64,000 nucleotides of DNA from Bacteroidales bacterium SW299 (GCA_019550975.1 SDWH01000007.1:1-64000); one strand, 5' to 3'. Positions 1-8,727 are shown, counted from the stretch's first letter. Numbers and translations are program-made. Notes: a model not told the origin generated them from the letters alone.

Positions 1-11
1 TATTTTCAGCC

Positions 12-998
12 TTACAGTCCAAGCTCACTGTGTATTTGCTCGTAGGTAGCGTCCTTCAATATCACATTCTTATTTCCGTCCAGCAGGTAAAGGGAAGGCA
101 TGGACTTTATATTGTAGAGTGCGCGCATTCTGATGATTTCCTTGTCGGTGCCTATAATCCAGTTTGCCGGCATGTCTTTCAGCGAATTGCGCCAGGCCTC
201 CATGTTTTCTTCAGTGTAGACAGCCAGTATGGAAAGTTTGTTTGCGTCGACAGCTCTTTTCAATGACTCGTCATTGATCATTTCCTGCAGGAGATGGTGG
301 CAGGTGGGGCATTCGGGGTCATAGAAGACGAGCAAAAGCCGGTTGTTGTGCACTTGCGTATTCTTGAGCGTGCTTGTCTTTCCTGAAGGCAGATAGTAAG
401 TGAAATCGGAAGCCTGTTTCCCTGGCTGGTTTCTGCTTATCAGATCCAGTCTGAACTTGAAGTTTTCTCTTACGGCTTCATCCGTTTCATACTTTCCGAT
501 CATCTGTTTCAGGTAAGCAGCATACAGTCGTTCGTTGTAGAACGGCGAGTTAGGATCGGACAGATAATCGTCAAACAGTTTCATGAATACTTGCCTTGCG
601 TGCGGATGCGGGTACATGAGCCTGCATAGATTCCCGATGCTGGGTTCTGCTTCATCCGGATTCGTCTGCGTATCGGCAAGCAGGGCGATGTGGTCGACAA
701 ACCCTTGTTCGGTGACATTGCTGTTATTGACCAGGGCTGTATCTGCAAAGTTGAATTCATCCCAGTAATGCGCAAGAAGAAACGTCTTTCTCGATTCCGG
801 ATCCTTCAGCGATTCGGGAATCTTGGGGTAAGGGAACTGCGGTTCCTGCTGCACGGACTTTTCCGTTTGCAGGCTTTGCTGTGCTGCGTTTCCGATTTTT
901 TGCCTGTTACTGTTCTTGCATGAAAGCGTAGAGATTGAAAATGTTGCAAGAAAGAGGCAATACATATATTTTTTCATGTTGCTGTATGCTGTTTTCAT
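12..998 (-). CDS. DUF5106/TlpA-like thioredoxin-fold lipoprotein
   Basis: This is a 328-residue secreted lipoprotein with a C-terminal thioredoxin-like domain. The N-terminus has a short hydrophobic stretch ending in a lipobox (STLSC), and the residues after the cysteine are not acidic, so a periplasm-facing anchor is more likely than surface display. The middle resembles the DUF5106 region seen in Bacteroidales redox lipoproteins. The last third contains FYDPECPTCHH, whose CPTC is the redox CxxC pair. By family knowledge such proteins reduce or exchange disulfides in the periplasm; the partner is unknown. The gene follows dprA by about 33 bases on the same strand and may be co-transcribed with it. 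A second ATG seven codons in (977) gives an equally good signal peptide. Confidence 0.8.
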   Translation of the reverse strand: MKTAYSNMKKYMYCLFLATFSISTLSCKNSNRQKIGNAAQQSLQTEKSVQQEPQFPYPKIPESLKDPESRKTFLLAHYWDEFNFADTALVNNSNVTEQGFVDHIALLADTQTNPDEAEPSIGNLCRLMYPHPHARQVFMKLFDDYLSDPNSPFYNERLYAAYLKQMIGKYETDEAVRENFKFRLDLISRNQPGKQASDFTYYLPSGKTSTLKNTQVHNNRLLLVFYDPECPTCHHLLQEMINDESLKRAVDANKLSILAVYTEENMEAWRNSLKDMPANWIIGTDKEIIRMRALYNIKSMPSLYLLDGNKNVILKDATYEQIHSELGL

Positions 999-1031
999 AA
1001 AATAGAAATGTTTGATATTGCTTTCGGGAGA

Positions 1032-2144
1032 TTATAGAAGGCGGTATACTCCACCGGCCAATGCCTTTATAACCCCTTTCATCTCGAGTTCGAAAAGAAT
1101 GCCTGCCATCCGGTTGATAGCGATGTTGCATTCCACCACCAGCGTGTTTATCTGTTTTCCTTCCGGCTGTTTCTTGAGCAGGTTTACAATCCGTTCTTCT
1201 TCTTCAGACAAGTCCGGGAAAAGCTGGCGCTGGATGGCCCTGGGCACCTTGTTTTCTACGTCCCAGCACATCGCTTTGACGAAATCTTCCGCATTTTGCA
1301 CGAGCGTCGCCTTGTTTTGTCTGATCAGTTCGTTGCACCCTGCGGAGTATTCATCGTTGATTCTGCCCGGGAAGGCAAAGCAGTCGCGCTGATAGCTGTC
1401 TGCAATTTCTGCCGTGATGAGCGACCCTCCTTTTACGGCTGATTCGATGACGATTGTTGCATCGCTGATGCCGGCCACAATGCGGTTTCGCTTGACAAAA
1501 TTCTGTTTGTCGGGATTTGTTCCGCTGGGGAATTCGGTGAGCAGTCCGCCGCACGAAAGCATTTCGGCAGCCGTATGTTTATGGACGGCCGGGTAAATCC
1601 GGTCAAGCCCGTGAGCCAGCACTCCCACGGTGGGAATGCCGTGATTGAGGGCCGCCCGGTGAGCATGGATATCGATGCCATAAGCAAGTCCGCTTACCAC
1701 CAGCACGTCCGGGAGCATTTCTTTCAGGTCGTGCAGAAAAGTTCTGCAAATCTCTTTCCCGTAATCGGTTGCATTCCGTGTGCCGACAACGCTGACGATG
1801 TGCAGGCTGTTCAGGTCGGCGTTTCCTTTATAAAACAGAGCCAGAGGCGCATCGTCGCATTCTCTCAGGCGTGAAGGATATGCTTCGTCAGACGGTATCA
1901 GGCAGCGGATTCCGTTTTTCTCGGCAAACTGCAATTCCGCTTCACAGATGCGCAGAATGTCTGGCTTTCCCAAAGCCCCGGCAAGCTTCGGCGAAAGTCC
2001 GGGAATCTCCTCGGCCAGTTCTTTGGCGTGGAGTATGATTTCAGCGGCGCTTCCCGCCGTTTTCAGCAGATTGTGGGCACCGGCCAGTCCCAGACCCGGC
2101 GTGCGGGTAAGCGCCAGCGTATATAGGCGTTCTTCGTCTTTCAT
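1032..2144 (-). CDS. dprA: DNA-processing protein DprA
   Basis: DprA binds incoming single-stranded DNA and loads RecA during transformation. The 370-residue protein has a helix-hairpin-helix-like N-terminus (TRTPGLGLAGAHNLL), then the Rossmann-type DprA core with VVGTRNATDYG, VSGLAYGIDIHAHRAAL and AFPGRINDEYSAGCNELI, and a winged-helix-like C-terminus. The reading frame stays open further upstream, but I chose the ATG at 2144 because it overlaps the stop codon of the upstream thioesterase as ATGA, a usual translational coupling arrangement, and because the family begins close to this methionine. Length and motifs are normal for an active protein. Confidence 0.95.
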   Translation of the reverse strand: MKDEERLYTLALTRTPGLGLAGAHNLLKTAGSAAEIILHAKELAEEIPGLSPKLAGALGKPDILRICEAELQFAEKNGIRCLIPSDEAYPSRLRECDDAPLALFYKGNADLNSLHIVSVVGTRNATDYGKEICRTFLHDLKEMLPDVLVVSGLAYGIDIHAHRAALNHGIPTVGVLAHGLDRIYPAVHKHTAAEMLSCGGLLTEFPSGTNPDKQNFVKRNRIVAGISDATIVIESAVKGGSLITAEIADSYQRDCFAFPGRINDEYSAGCNELIRQNKATLVQNAEDFVKAMCWDVENKVPRAIQRQLFPDLSEEEERIVNLLKKQPEGKQINTLVVECNIAINRMAGILFELEMKGVIKALAGGVYRLL

Positions 2145-2548
2145 TCGTTCAGGTAGGGGGCCAGAGTTTGATTCAACAGTTCGCTCTCTCCCAAACGTCC
2201 GTTGACGAGGCATACGGTTTCTACGCTCGACTTGACGACAGCCTTCATGTCCGGAAGCCGGAAGATGTCCTGGTAAAACACATATTTGATGCCTTCCTTT
2301 TTGATGTACAGTTTGGAAACAAATTCGTCCTGGCTGGTGAGCGGAGTCTTGAATGCCATGTTCAGCCGGGCGACAACAGGGTCTATTCCTTTCCGGTGCA
2401 GTTCGGCGAAGCTGATTCCCGTGGAAGACAGAAATTCATGGCGGGTATGTTCGATATAATGCTGGTAATTTGCGTTGTTGACAATGCCTTGCAGGTCGCA
2501 TTCGTAATCGCGGACCTTCATCTTCAGTTCAAAAATGTATTTCTCCAT
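2141..2548 (-). CDS. Acyl-CoA thioesterase, 4HBT/YbgC-FadM type
   Basis: This is a 135-residue single hotdog-fold protein of the 4-hydroxybenzoyl-CoA thioesterase family, which hydrolyses acyl-CoA thioesters in the cytoplasm. The segment VRDYECDLQGIVNNANYQHYIEHTR carries the family pattern in which an aspartate or near equivalent precedes G-x-V-x-x-x-x-Y; here the active-site region reads CDLQGIVNNANY. The open frame extends seven codons upstream, but a -7 box (TACTTTTG, minus strand) lies at 2567-2574, so the ATG at 2548 is the reasonable start. Its stop overlaps the start of dprA by four bases. The physiological substrate cannot be read from sequence. Confidence 0.85.
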   Translation of the reverse strand: MEKYIFELKMKVRDYECDLQGIVNNANYQHYIEHTRHEFLSSTGISFAELHRKGIDPVVARLNMAFKTPLTSQDEFVSKLYIKKEGIKYVFYQDIFRLPDMKAVVKSSVETVCLVNGRLGESELLNQTLAPYLNE

Positions 2549-2566
2549 AAATTCTATGTTTTTGTA

Positions 2567-2574
2567 CAAAAGTA
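2567..2574 (-). promoter_or_regulatory. Bacteroides-type -7 box upstream of the thioesterase-dprA pair
   Basis: On the minus strand this reads TACTTTTG, an exact match to the TAnnTTTG consensus, about 19 bases before the chosen ATG. I see no clear TTTG -33 element. Confidence 0.5.
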
Positions 2575-2719
2575 ATGATTTTGTCGGAAGTAATGCGGGG
2601 TTCCTTGTGCGGATTCGGGAAAGGCCATCAAATTTCCGTCAAACCTTGGGCAGAAGGCATGCATCCGTTTGCTTTCCTTGTCCGGTTGAAACTGGCCCGA
2701 TCTGGCGGCAGGTTTTATA

Positions 2720-2755
2720 GTCCAGCATTTGGTCCGTACGGTTCACGGGCTGGAC
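2720..2755 (-). terminator. Inverted repeat downstream of the DUF2851 gene
   Basis: GTCCAGC (2720-2726) pairs with GCTGGAC (2749-2755), with a second small palindrome (GTCCGTACGG) in the loop. It lies about 30 bases past the DUF2851 stop. There is no good U-tract, so a terminator role is uncertain. Confidence 0.3.
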
Positions 2756-2787
2756 CATAGAATTTGTTCCGATGTCTGGCAGACTTT

Positions 2788-4068
2788 CTACTGCCCGCCG
2801 CATTGAGGCTTTTTGAGATATTCATATCCTATCCGGCAATAAAGGCATTTCTTTATGTCGCAGTAGTTCTTTTTCAGCTGGATCAGCGCCTGACTGTCAC
2901 CTGCGTGTGCAGCTTCGAGCCCGCATTCTTTCCAGATGCGTACGATGAAATTGTTTTCCGGCCTCATTTCTTCCAGCAGGCCGTTGGCCCGTTGTATCAG
3001 TATATTGTCGGTCTTGTATTTGCCGTAGGCATATAAAAAAGGGATGACCGTGTTTATCACCAGCAGGTCGATAGTCTGGTTGCTCAGTGTTTTCGGGTGC
3101 GGCGGTGAAGCTTCGCCGAACACATAATGCGTCAGCCAATACTCCGATGTGCCGCATCGCAGCATGTCGCGCAGGCTTTTCAGGCTTTGCGCTTCCATCA
3201 GGGCAGACAACAGCCCCTGCGAGCGGTAGTAAAATGAGGCAAGTTGGGCGATTCGTACATGCGGAAAATTGTCCGGACGCATCCTCAGCAGCTTCCAGCG
3301 GCTGTTTGCCGAAGGCCTCAGTCCGAATTTGTGGCTCAGATAGGTATATTCCTTCATGAGCCTGTCCGTGTACTCGTCGGCCGGCACTTCCTGGAGCAGC
3401 CCCGCCTGTCCGAAGAAGAAGGCTTCTATCTGAAACAGGCTGTCGCGGTGTTTGTTTACCGCCTGCAGGGGGATGGTTTCGGCCCAGAACTCAAAGGCGT
3501 CGCTGTTTGTTCCGAATCCGAAGTTGCGAGCCAGGATGATGAAGAATACATGTTCCCAGTCTTTCCGGTGGCGTCCGAGGAGCTGCATGATTTTATCGGT
3601 CTTCTGCTCGAAGCGTTCGGTTTGCAGCCTCGAAAGCCAGCTGTGCAGGAGGAGTTTAGGCAACGCCGGTATCAGCCGGTAGCAGGCCGGATAGCGGTCG
3701 GCCTCGATGAGCTGCCGGTAGTTGTCCGACAGGTATCCGGGGCAGTGCAGTTCCAGTTGCGGAATCGTTTCACCGTCTGACCGGCGTACGCTTGCATCGA
3801 TTTCTGAGGCTACATGCAGAATGACCGAATCGTAGTTGCTGTCAAGATGGTGTCCGTGCCGTTCCCATTCGGACGATTGCTGATGGATTTCGATGTTTCC
3901 CACCCAGACTACGCCTCCGATTTTGATTTTGGCATTGAAAAAGTCCGGTCCAGCATTGTAGTTTGCCTGACCCGGATCGATGATTTCGATGCTTTCCCCT
4001 TCGGCTGTAAGCAGCGGTTTCAGCGGAAAAAGCTTGTGTTTCCATACATAGTGTAGAAGTTGTTCCAT
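2788..4068 (-). CDS. DUF2851 family protein
   Basis: This is a 426-residue cytoplasmic protein without signal peptide or membrane segment. It matches the DUF2851 family of Bacteroidetes from memory of its N-terminus: LLHYVWKHKLFP, then DPGQANYNAGPDFFNAKI and GNIEIHQQSSEWERHGH. The conserved NIEIH and the D/H-rich stretch look like a metal or nuclease-type active site, but no function is established. The C-terminus contains two CxxC-like cysteines (CDIKKCLYCRIGYEYL). The gene is divergent from dapB and is probably a single-gene unit. Confidence 0.8.
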   Translation of the reverse strand: MEQLLHYVWKHKLFPLKPLLTAEGESIEIIDPGQANYNAGPDFFNAKIKIGGVVWVGNIEIHQQSSEWERHGHHLDSNYDSVILHVASEIDASVRRSDGETIPQLELHCPGYLSDNYRQLIEADRYPACYRLIPALPKLLLHSWLSRLQTERFEQKTDKIMQLLGRHRKDWEHVFFIILARNFGFGTNSDAFEFWAETIPLQAVNKHRDSLFQIEAFFFGQAGLLQEVPADEYTDRLMKEYTYLSHKFGLRPSANSRWKLLRMRPDNFPHVRIAQLASFYYRSQGLLSALMEAQSLKSLRDMLRCGTSEYWLTHYVFGEASPPHPKTLSNQTIDLLVINTVIPFLYAYGKYKTDNILIQRANGLLEEMRPENNFIVRIWKECGLEAAHAGDSQALIQLKKNYCDIKKCLYCRIGYEYLKKPQCGGQ

Positions 4069-4107
4069 GTTAACGAGGTGTAAATGTTCGGTAAATGTAA
4101 TGATTAA

Positions 4108-4128
4108 TAGCGAAAAACGCTATCTTTG
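4108..4128 (+). promoter_or_regulatory. dapB promoter with small palindrome
   Basis: TATCTTTG at 4121-4128 is an exact -7 consensus box, 23 bases before the dapB ATG. A small inverted repeat, TAGCG-aaaaa-CGCTA (4108-4122), abuts and overlaps its first bases and could be an operator. Confidence 0.55.
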
Positions 4129-4150
4129 CGGATAAAATGTTTTGTGTATT

Positions 4151-4906
4151 ATGAAAATTGCATTGATCGGATATGGAAAGATGGGAAAGGAAATCGAAAA
4201 AATCGCGCTTTCCCGTGGTCATGAAATCGTAAGTATCATTGATATAGACAACCGTAAGGATTTTGATTCGGAAGCTTTCCGTTCGGCTGATGTGGCCATT
4301 GAGTTTACCGCGCCTTCGGTGGCCTACGGCAATTGCACGGAAGCTTTCAGGCAAGGCGTGAAGGTGGTTTCCGGAAGTACCGGCTGGATGGCGGAACATG
4401 GCGAGGAAATGCGCCGCTTGTGCGCCGAAGAAGGAAAGACTTTGTTCTGGTCGTCAAACTTCAGTCTGGGCGTTGCCATTTTCTCGGCCGTCAACAAGTA
4501 TCTGGCTAAAATCATGAACAGGTTCCCCAATTATGAGGTGTCTATGGTTGAAACACATCATGTTCATAAGCTTGATGCTCCGAGCGGAACCGCCATTACG
4601 CTGGCCGAAGGCATCATTGAAAATCTGGACCGCAAGAACAAGTGGGTGATGGGTACGCTGACAGCTCCTGACGGCAGCGTGACCGGAACTGTCGAATGTG
4701 CTCCCGATGAGTTCCCCGTAAGCGCAGTCCGCAGAGGAGAAGTGCCGGGCATTCATACCGTCCGCTATGAATCGGAGGCAGACTCGATTGTCATAACCCA
4801 TGACGCGAAAAACCGGAAAGGGTTTGCGCTTGGCGCCGTGCTGGCTGCCGAATATACGGCGACCCACAGCGGTTTTCTGGGAATGAGCGATTTGTTTCAA
4901 TTTTAA
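4151..4906 (+). CDS. dapB: 4-hydroxy-tetrahydrodipicolinate reductase
   Basis: DapB reduces 4-hydroxy-tetrahydrodipicolinate with NAD(P)H in the diaminopimelate/lysine pathway in the cytoplasm. The 251-residue protein starts MKIALIGYGKMGKEIE, a nucleotide-binding Rossmann start, and has the catalytic segment VETHHVHKLDAPSGTA with the His-His and Lys of the active site, as well as SSNFSLGVAIF. Residue length is near the family norm. The frame is open for three codons upstream, but the ATG at 4151 places the GxGxxG-like motif at the usual distance. It is followed after 16 bases by lepB and is probably co-transcribed with it. Confidence 0.96.
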   Translation: MKIALIGYGKMGKEIEKIALSRGHEIVSIIDIDNRKDFDSEAFRSADVAIEFTAPSVAYGNCTEAFRQGVKVVSGSTGWMAEHGEEMRRLCAEEGKTLFWSSNFSLGVAIFSAVNKYLAKIMNRFPNYEVSMVETHHVHKLDAPSGTAITLAEGIIENLDRKNKWVMGTLTAPDGSVTGTVECAPDEFPVSAVRRGEVPGIHTVRYESEADSIVITHDAKNRKGFALGAVLAAEYTATHSGFLGMSDLFQF

Positions 4907-4922
4907 CAGATAGAAGAAGCGT

Positions 4923-6395
4923 ATGAAAGAATGTTTGTCTTCCGGCGGAAAGCCATGCTTCGCTGAAAAGATAAGCCAGACCCCTCGCAGGCAGTGGATC
5001 AAGTTTGCCACGGTTCTGGTATTGTATGTCATTTTTCTGATCTGGCTTCGGAGCTGGTTGGGCCTGGTGGTGATTCCGTTTATTTTCGATGCGTATATCA
5101 CGAAGCTTATCCCCTGGACATGGTGGAAAAAGTCGAAGAACAAGACGGTGCTGGCCGTGATGAGCTGGGTTGACGCGATTGTGTTTGCCCTGGTTGCCGT
5201 CTATTTTGTCAATCTGTATTTTTTCCAGAACTATGTCATTCCGTCGTCTTCTCTGGAGAAATCTCTGCTGGTTGGCGATTATCTGTTTGTCAGCAAGATG
5301 AGTTATGGGGCGCGCATTCCGCAGACCCCTCTTCACATGCCTCTTACGCAGCATACGTTGCCGGTGTTCAACTGCAAGTCGTATGTTGAATGGCCGCATT
5401 GGGACTATAAGCGTGTATCGGGCTTGGGGCAGGTAAAGCTGAACGACATCGTTGTCTTCAACTTTCCGGCCGGCGATACTGTAGCTACAGGCAATCCAGC
5501 CGAAGATATCTATCGCATGAGCTATCAGCTGGGCAGGCAGTTGGCTCAGCCCGTCGACATGTCGCGGCTTTCTCCGGAGCAGCAGCGCGAAGTGTTTGAC
5601 TTCTACTACAATGCGGGAAGAAAATACATCGACGAAAATCCCCAGATGTTTGGCAAAGTGATCACACGTCCGGTAGACCGGAGAGAAAATTACGTAAAGC
5701 GCTGTGTCGGGCTTCCCGGACAGACCTTGCAGATAAAGAACCGCATCGTTTACCTTGACGGCAAGCCCAACAAGGAGCCTGACAATGTGCAGTACCGTTA
5801 TCTGGTGCATACGAAAGGGGTGCTTCCCGAAGACTTCTGCCATGAGCTGGGAATCAGCAAAGAAGACTTGAGCGCTTATTTTGTGGAAGAGTCTACCTAT
5901 AATATGCCGCTGACCGAAGCTGCCAAGGCTGCTTTGCTGGGGCGCAAGGATCTGGTCGTTTCCATTGAGAATGTGCCCGATGACGATGCCGGAGGCTTGT
6001 ATCCGAACAATAAACAGACCGGATGGACGGTAGACAACTACGGGCCGGTATGGATTCCGAAAAAAGGTGCCAGCATTGATCTGACGCTCGACAATCTTCC
6101 GCTTTATGAGCGTCCCATCAAGAATTACGAAGGCAATGCGCTCGAAGTGAAAGACGGAAAGATTTATATCAACGGACAGGAAACTTCAAAATATACATTC
6201 AAGATGGACTATTACTGGATGATGGGCGACAACCGTCACAATTCGGCCGACTCGCGTTTCTGGGGATTCGTTCCGGAAGACCATATCGTAGGAAAGCCGG
6301 TATTTATCTGGCTGTCGCTCGATCCCGACCGCAATTGGACGGACGGCAAAATCCGCTGGGACCGCCTGTTCCGTTTTGTGGATTCCATCAAATGA
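4923..6395 (+). CDS. lepB: Signal peptidase I (active copy)
   Basis: This inner-membrane serine protease removes signal peptides from exported proteins. The 490-residue protein has two hydrophobic segments near the N-terminus (about residues 33-60 and 82-105), then IPSSSLEKSLLVGD with the presumed nucleophile Ser110, NYVKRCVGLPG with the general base Lys259, and the box GDNRHNSADSR near residue 440. The long insert between the Ser and Lys boxes makes it larger than the E. coli enzyme, which I believe is usual in Bacteroides. It lies between dapB and a degenerate paralogue, with only three bases before the next start. Confidence 0.95.
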   Translation: MKECLSSGGKPCFAEKISQTPRRQWIKFATVLVLYVIFLIWLRSWLGLVVIPFIFDAYITKLIPWTWWKKSKNKTVLAVMSWVDAIVFALVAVYFVNLYFFQNYVIPSSSLEKSLLVGDYLFVSKMSYGARIPQTPLHMPLTQHTLPVFNCKSYVEWPHWDYKRVSGLGQVKLNDIVVFNFPAGDTVATGNPAEDIYRMSYQLGRQLAQPVDMSRLSPEQQREVFDFYYNAGRKYIDENPQMFGKVITRPVDRRENYVKRCVGLPGQTLQIKNRIVYLDGKPNKEPDNVQYRYLVHTKGVLPEDFCHELGISKEDLSAYFVEESTYNMPLTEAAKAALLGRKDLVVSIENVPDDDAGGLYPNNKQTGWTVDNYGPVWIPKKGASIDLTLDNLPLYERPIKNYEGNALEVKDGKIYINGQETSKYTFKMDYYWMMGDNRHNSADSRFWGFVPEDHIVGKPVFIWLSLDPDRNWTDGKIRWDRLFRFVDSIK

Positions 6396-6398
6396 TTT

Positions 6399-7316
6399 AT
6401 GTGGATCAATAAGTCCGGCAAATGGTGGGCAAAGGCAGTCGGCTGCATTGTGGCAGCAGTTGTGCTGGTGCGTATGTTCCTTGTTACGGCTTGTGTCATC
6501 CCCTCTTCCGGCATGGAGAACAGCCTTTATGAAGGTGAGCGGATACTGGTCAGCAAATGGAGCTATGGGCTGCGTATGCCTTTTCCTTCAGTGTTCGGCT
6601 ATCACCGGATTGCGGATTCGCCCGTGACGAAAGGAGATATCGTGCTGTTCAACAATCCCCATCCGCACGACCCGGACAGCCGGATAGAAAGCCGCGAGCT
6701 TTTCATAAGCCGCTGCATCGGCTTGCCCGGCGACACGCTGATGCTTGACCGGAATCTGTCTGAAATCCAGGGAGAAGTTCTCAGTCCCGACAGCAAGGCG
6801 CTGTATGCTTATCCGGCTGTGATGGAAGACACGATGCAGGCTGTGCTTGCTTCGCTGGGGCTGGATGACAACACGCTGGCCGGATATACCTCAGACGGCA
6901 ACTACATACGCAGCTTCAGTCATTATGAATATTACCTGATTTCGCAGCGTCTGGAAAACCGTTTTTCCCTGCTTCCGATGAACCGGGGCAATCGCCGGGA
7001 CGTGCATCCGTATGTTGTTCCCGGAAAGGGCAGGGCCGTGAAGGTTTATCCGTGGAACATCAAACTGCTGTGCAATACCATTCTAGCGCATGAACACCGT
7101 GCAGCCGAGGTGAAGGATGGCGTGCTTTATGTGGAAGGCAGACGGACGGATTCTTTTACTTTTACGAAAGATTATTATTGGATGGCCTCGAATGATCCGG
7201 TGAACTTGTGTGATTCGCGTCTGTTCGGATTCGTTCCCGATGACCATTTGATAGGCAAAGCCTGGCGCATCTGGTACTCATCCCGCGAAAACCGGTTTAT
7301 GAGGAGAATAGAATGA
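6399..7316 (+). CDS. Signal peptidase I-like protein lacking the catalytic Ser and Lys
   Basis: This 305-residue S26-family paralogue follows lepB directly. It has one N-terminal membrane segment (about residues 10-32) and the family boxes, but key residues differ. The nucleophile box reads IPSSGMENSLYEGE, so the position before the conserved Met/Leu is Gly38 rather than Ser. The Lys box reads FISRCIGLPGD, with Ser104 where lepB has Lys259. The last box reads ASNDPVNLCDSR instead of GDNRHNSADSR. The fold and the DSR aspartate are kept, and the frame is intact, so this looks like a maintained pseudo-enzyme rather than decay. A regulatory or scaffold role beside LepB is a guess. Ser37 next to Gly38 could conceivably substitute. 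Confidence 0.85.
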   Translation: MWINKSGKWWAKAVGCIVAAVVLVRMFLVTACVIPSSGMENSLYEGERILVSKWSYGLRMPFPSVFGYHRIADSPVTKGDIVLFNNPHPHDPDSRIESRELFISRCIGLPGDTLMLDRNLSEIQGEVLSPDSKALYAYPAVMEDTMQAVLASLGLDDNTLAGYTSDGNYIRSFSHYEYYLISQRLENRFSLLPMNRGNRRDVHPYVVPGKGRAVKVYPWNIKLLCNTILAHEHRAAEVKDGVLYVEGRRTDSFTFTKDYYWMASNDPVNLCDSRLFGFVPDDHLIGKAWRIWYSSRENRFMRRIE

Positions 7317-8005
7317 TGGAGGCACACGAACAAGGATATGAGCGAATGAAACAGAAAGTGGTTTTGGGTTCCGCTTATTTGGGCCCTGTTGAATATTATA
7401 CAAAACTTTTTGCCTACGGCGATGTACGGATTGAGCGTTTTGATTATTACATGAAGCAGACCTACCGAAACCGTTGTGTGATTGCTTCTGCCGAAGGGCC
7501 GCTGGCACTTGCTGTACCCACAGAAAAGGGTGATGCCCTGAAGTGTCTGATGAAGGATGTGCGCATTTCCGACCACGGCAACTGGAGGCATGTGCATTGG
7601 AATGCCTTTGTAGCAGCCTATCGGCACAGTCCGTTTTTTGACTATTATGCCGACGAGTTTCAGGCTTTTTTTGTCAAGAAATATGCGTTTCTGTATGACT
7701 TCAATATGGAACTCTGCCGCTGGGTCTGTGAACAGATTGATTTGTGTCCGGTTTTATCTCCGACTGACGATTTTGCGGCCGAGATTCCGGATGCAGATGA
7801 TTTCCGGGAGCTGATTCATCCGAAAAGGAACTATAAAGAGTCGGATCCGGACTTTGTAGCAGCTCCTTATTATCAGGTTTTTGAGCGTAAGTTCGGTTTC
7901 CTTCCCAATTTGAGCGTTGCCGATCTGCTGTTCAATATGGGGCCTGAAAGTTTGCTCGTGCTGCGCGACAGCATGGCCAAAAAAACGGCAGACTCCTTGC
8001 CGTAA
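7313..8005 (+). CDS. WbqC-like family protein
   Basis: This 230-residue cytoplasmic protein matches the WbqC-like family by its start (VVLGSAYLGPVEYYTKLF), the YRNRCVIASAEGPLALAVP segment and HWNAFVAAYRHSPFFDYYADEF. Members are found near glycan or lipid biosynthesis genes; the reaction is unclear. The start overlaps the previous stop by four bases (ATGA), which suggests coupling. An alternative ATG at 7346 has an AAGGA ribosome-binding sequence nine bases upstream and would begin right at the conserved region. It ends the dapB-lepB gene group. Confidence 0.85.
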   Translation: MMEAHEQGYERMKQKVVLGSAYLGPVEYYTKLFAYGDVRIERFDYYMKQTYRNRCVIASAEGPLALAVPTEKGDALKCLMKDVRISDHGNWRHVHWNAFVAAYRHSPFFDYYADEFQAFFVKKYAFLYDFNMELCRWVCEQIDLCPVLSPTDDFAAEIPDADDFRELIHPKRNYKESDPDFVAAPYYQVFERKFGFLPNLSVADLLFNMGPESLLVLRDSMAKKTADSLP

Positions 8006-8018
8006 AAGAATAATGTAG

Positions 8019-8026
8019 TACATTTG
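8019..8026 (+). promoter_or_regulatory. -7 box for the rhomboid gene group
   Basis: TACATTTG matches the TAnnTTTG consensus and lies 26 bases before the first rhomboid ATG, just after the WbqC-family gene. A TTGC about 18 bases upstream is a weak -33 candidate. Confidence 0.5.
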
Positions 8027-8052
8027 CAACAAAATCAATGATTTAACGATAT

Positions 8053-8727
8053 ATGAACAATTTACCGACAGTAACGAAAAATCTGCTGATTATAAATGTG
8101 CTCTGCTTTTTGGGCATGTTTGTGGCTGAAAGATATGGAATTGACATCAACCATCTGTTAGGACTTCACTTCTTTCTGGCGTCCGATTTCAATATAGGAC
8201 AGTTGGTTTCCTATATGTTTATGCACGCCAATTTTTCGCATATTTTTTTCAACATGTTTGCCTTGTGGATGTTTGGCCGTGTGTTGGAGCAGGTGTGGGG
8301 ACCAAAGCGTTTTCTTACTTATTATATCGTGTGCGGAATAGGTGCCGGACTGATTCAGGAACTGGTGTGGGGTATGGAGTATGTGTTTGTATGGTCAAAC
8401 TTTGCTTCAGTTGACACGGGCGTCGGCATCATCTCCATGGAAGGCTTTTTGAATGAACTGACAACGGTGGGAGCATCCGGCGCTGTTTACGGTATCCTGC
8501 TGGCATTCGGAATGCTTTTCCCGAACAGTCAGATGTTTGTCTTTCCTATTCCGATGCCGATTAAGGCGAAATATTTTGTAATCGGTTATGCTGTGCTTGA
8601 ACTGTTTTTGGGGCTGGGCGGCAGTGACGGAGTTGCTCATTTCGCCCATCTTGGCGGTATGCTTTTTGGTCTGATACTGATTTTATATTGGAGAAAGAAA
8701 AATGGCGGAGGGAAGATTTATTACTGA
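8053..8727 (+). CDS. Rhomboid family intramembrane serine protease (first)
   Basis: This is a 224-residue polytopic membrane protease that cuts substrates within the membrane. The motifs are complete: MFMHANFSHIFFNMFALWMFG (the H-x4-H-x3-N signature), GASGAVYG with the nucleophile Ser, and HFAHLGGMLFG with the catalytic His. About six membrane segments can be seen. Its 3' end overlaps the second rhomboid gene by 26 bases in a different frame, so the two are expected to be translated from one transcript. Substrates are unknown. Confidence 0.93.
   Translation: MNNLPTVTKNLLIINVLCFLGMFVAERYGIDINHLLGLHFFLASDFNIGQLVSYMFMHANFSHIFFNMFALWMFGRVLEQVWGPKRFLTYYIVCGIGAGLIQELVWGMEYVFVWSNFASVDTGVGIISMEGFLNELTTVGASGAVYGILLAFGMLFPNSQMFVFPIPMPIKAKYFVIGYAVLELFLGLGGSDGVAHFAHLGGMLFGLILILYWRKKNGGGKIYY

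Noticed and set aside
2575..2760. Short plus-strand open frames in the gap between DUF2851 and the thioesterase
   Set aside because: They have no recognisable product or start signal, and they overlap each other in different frames.
4791..5843. Minus-strand open frame of 350 codons across lepB
   Set aside because: lepB on the plus strand has all catalytic boxes. The antisense product is low-complexity basic sequence without family resemblance.
7985..8003. Hairpin over the stop codon of the WbqC-family gene as a terminator
   Set aside because: The stem is only six base pairs (ACGGCA/TGCCGT) and is followed by A-rich, not T-rich, sequence on the coding strand.
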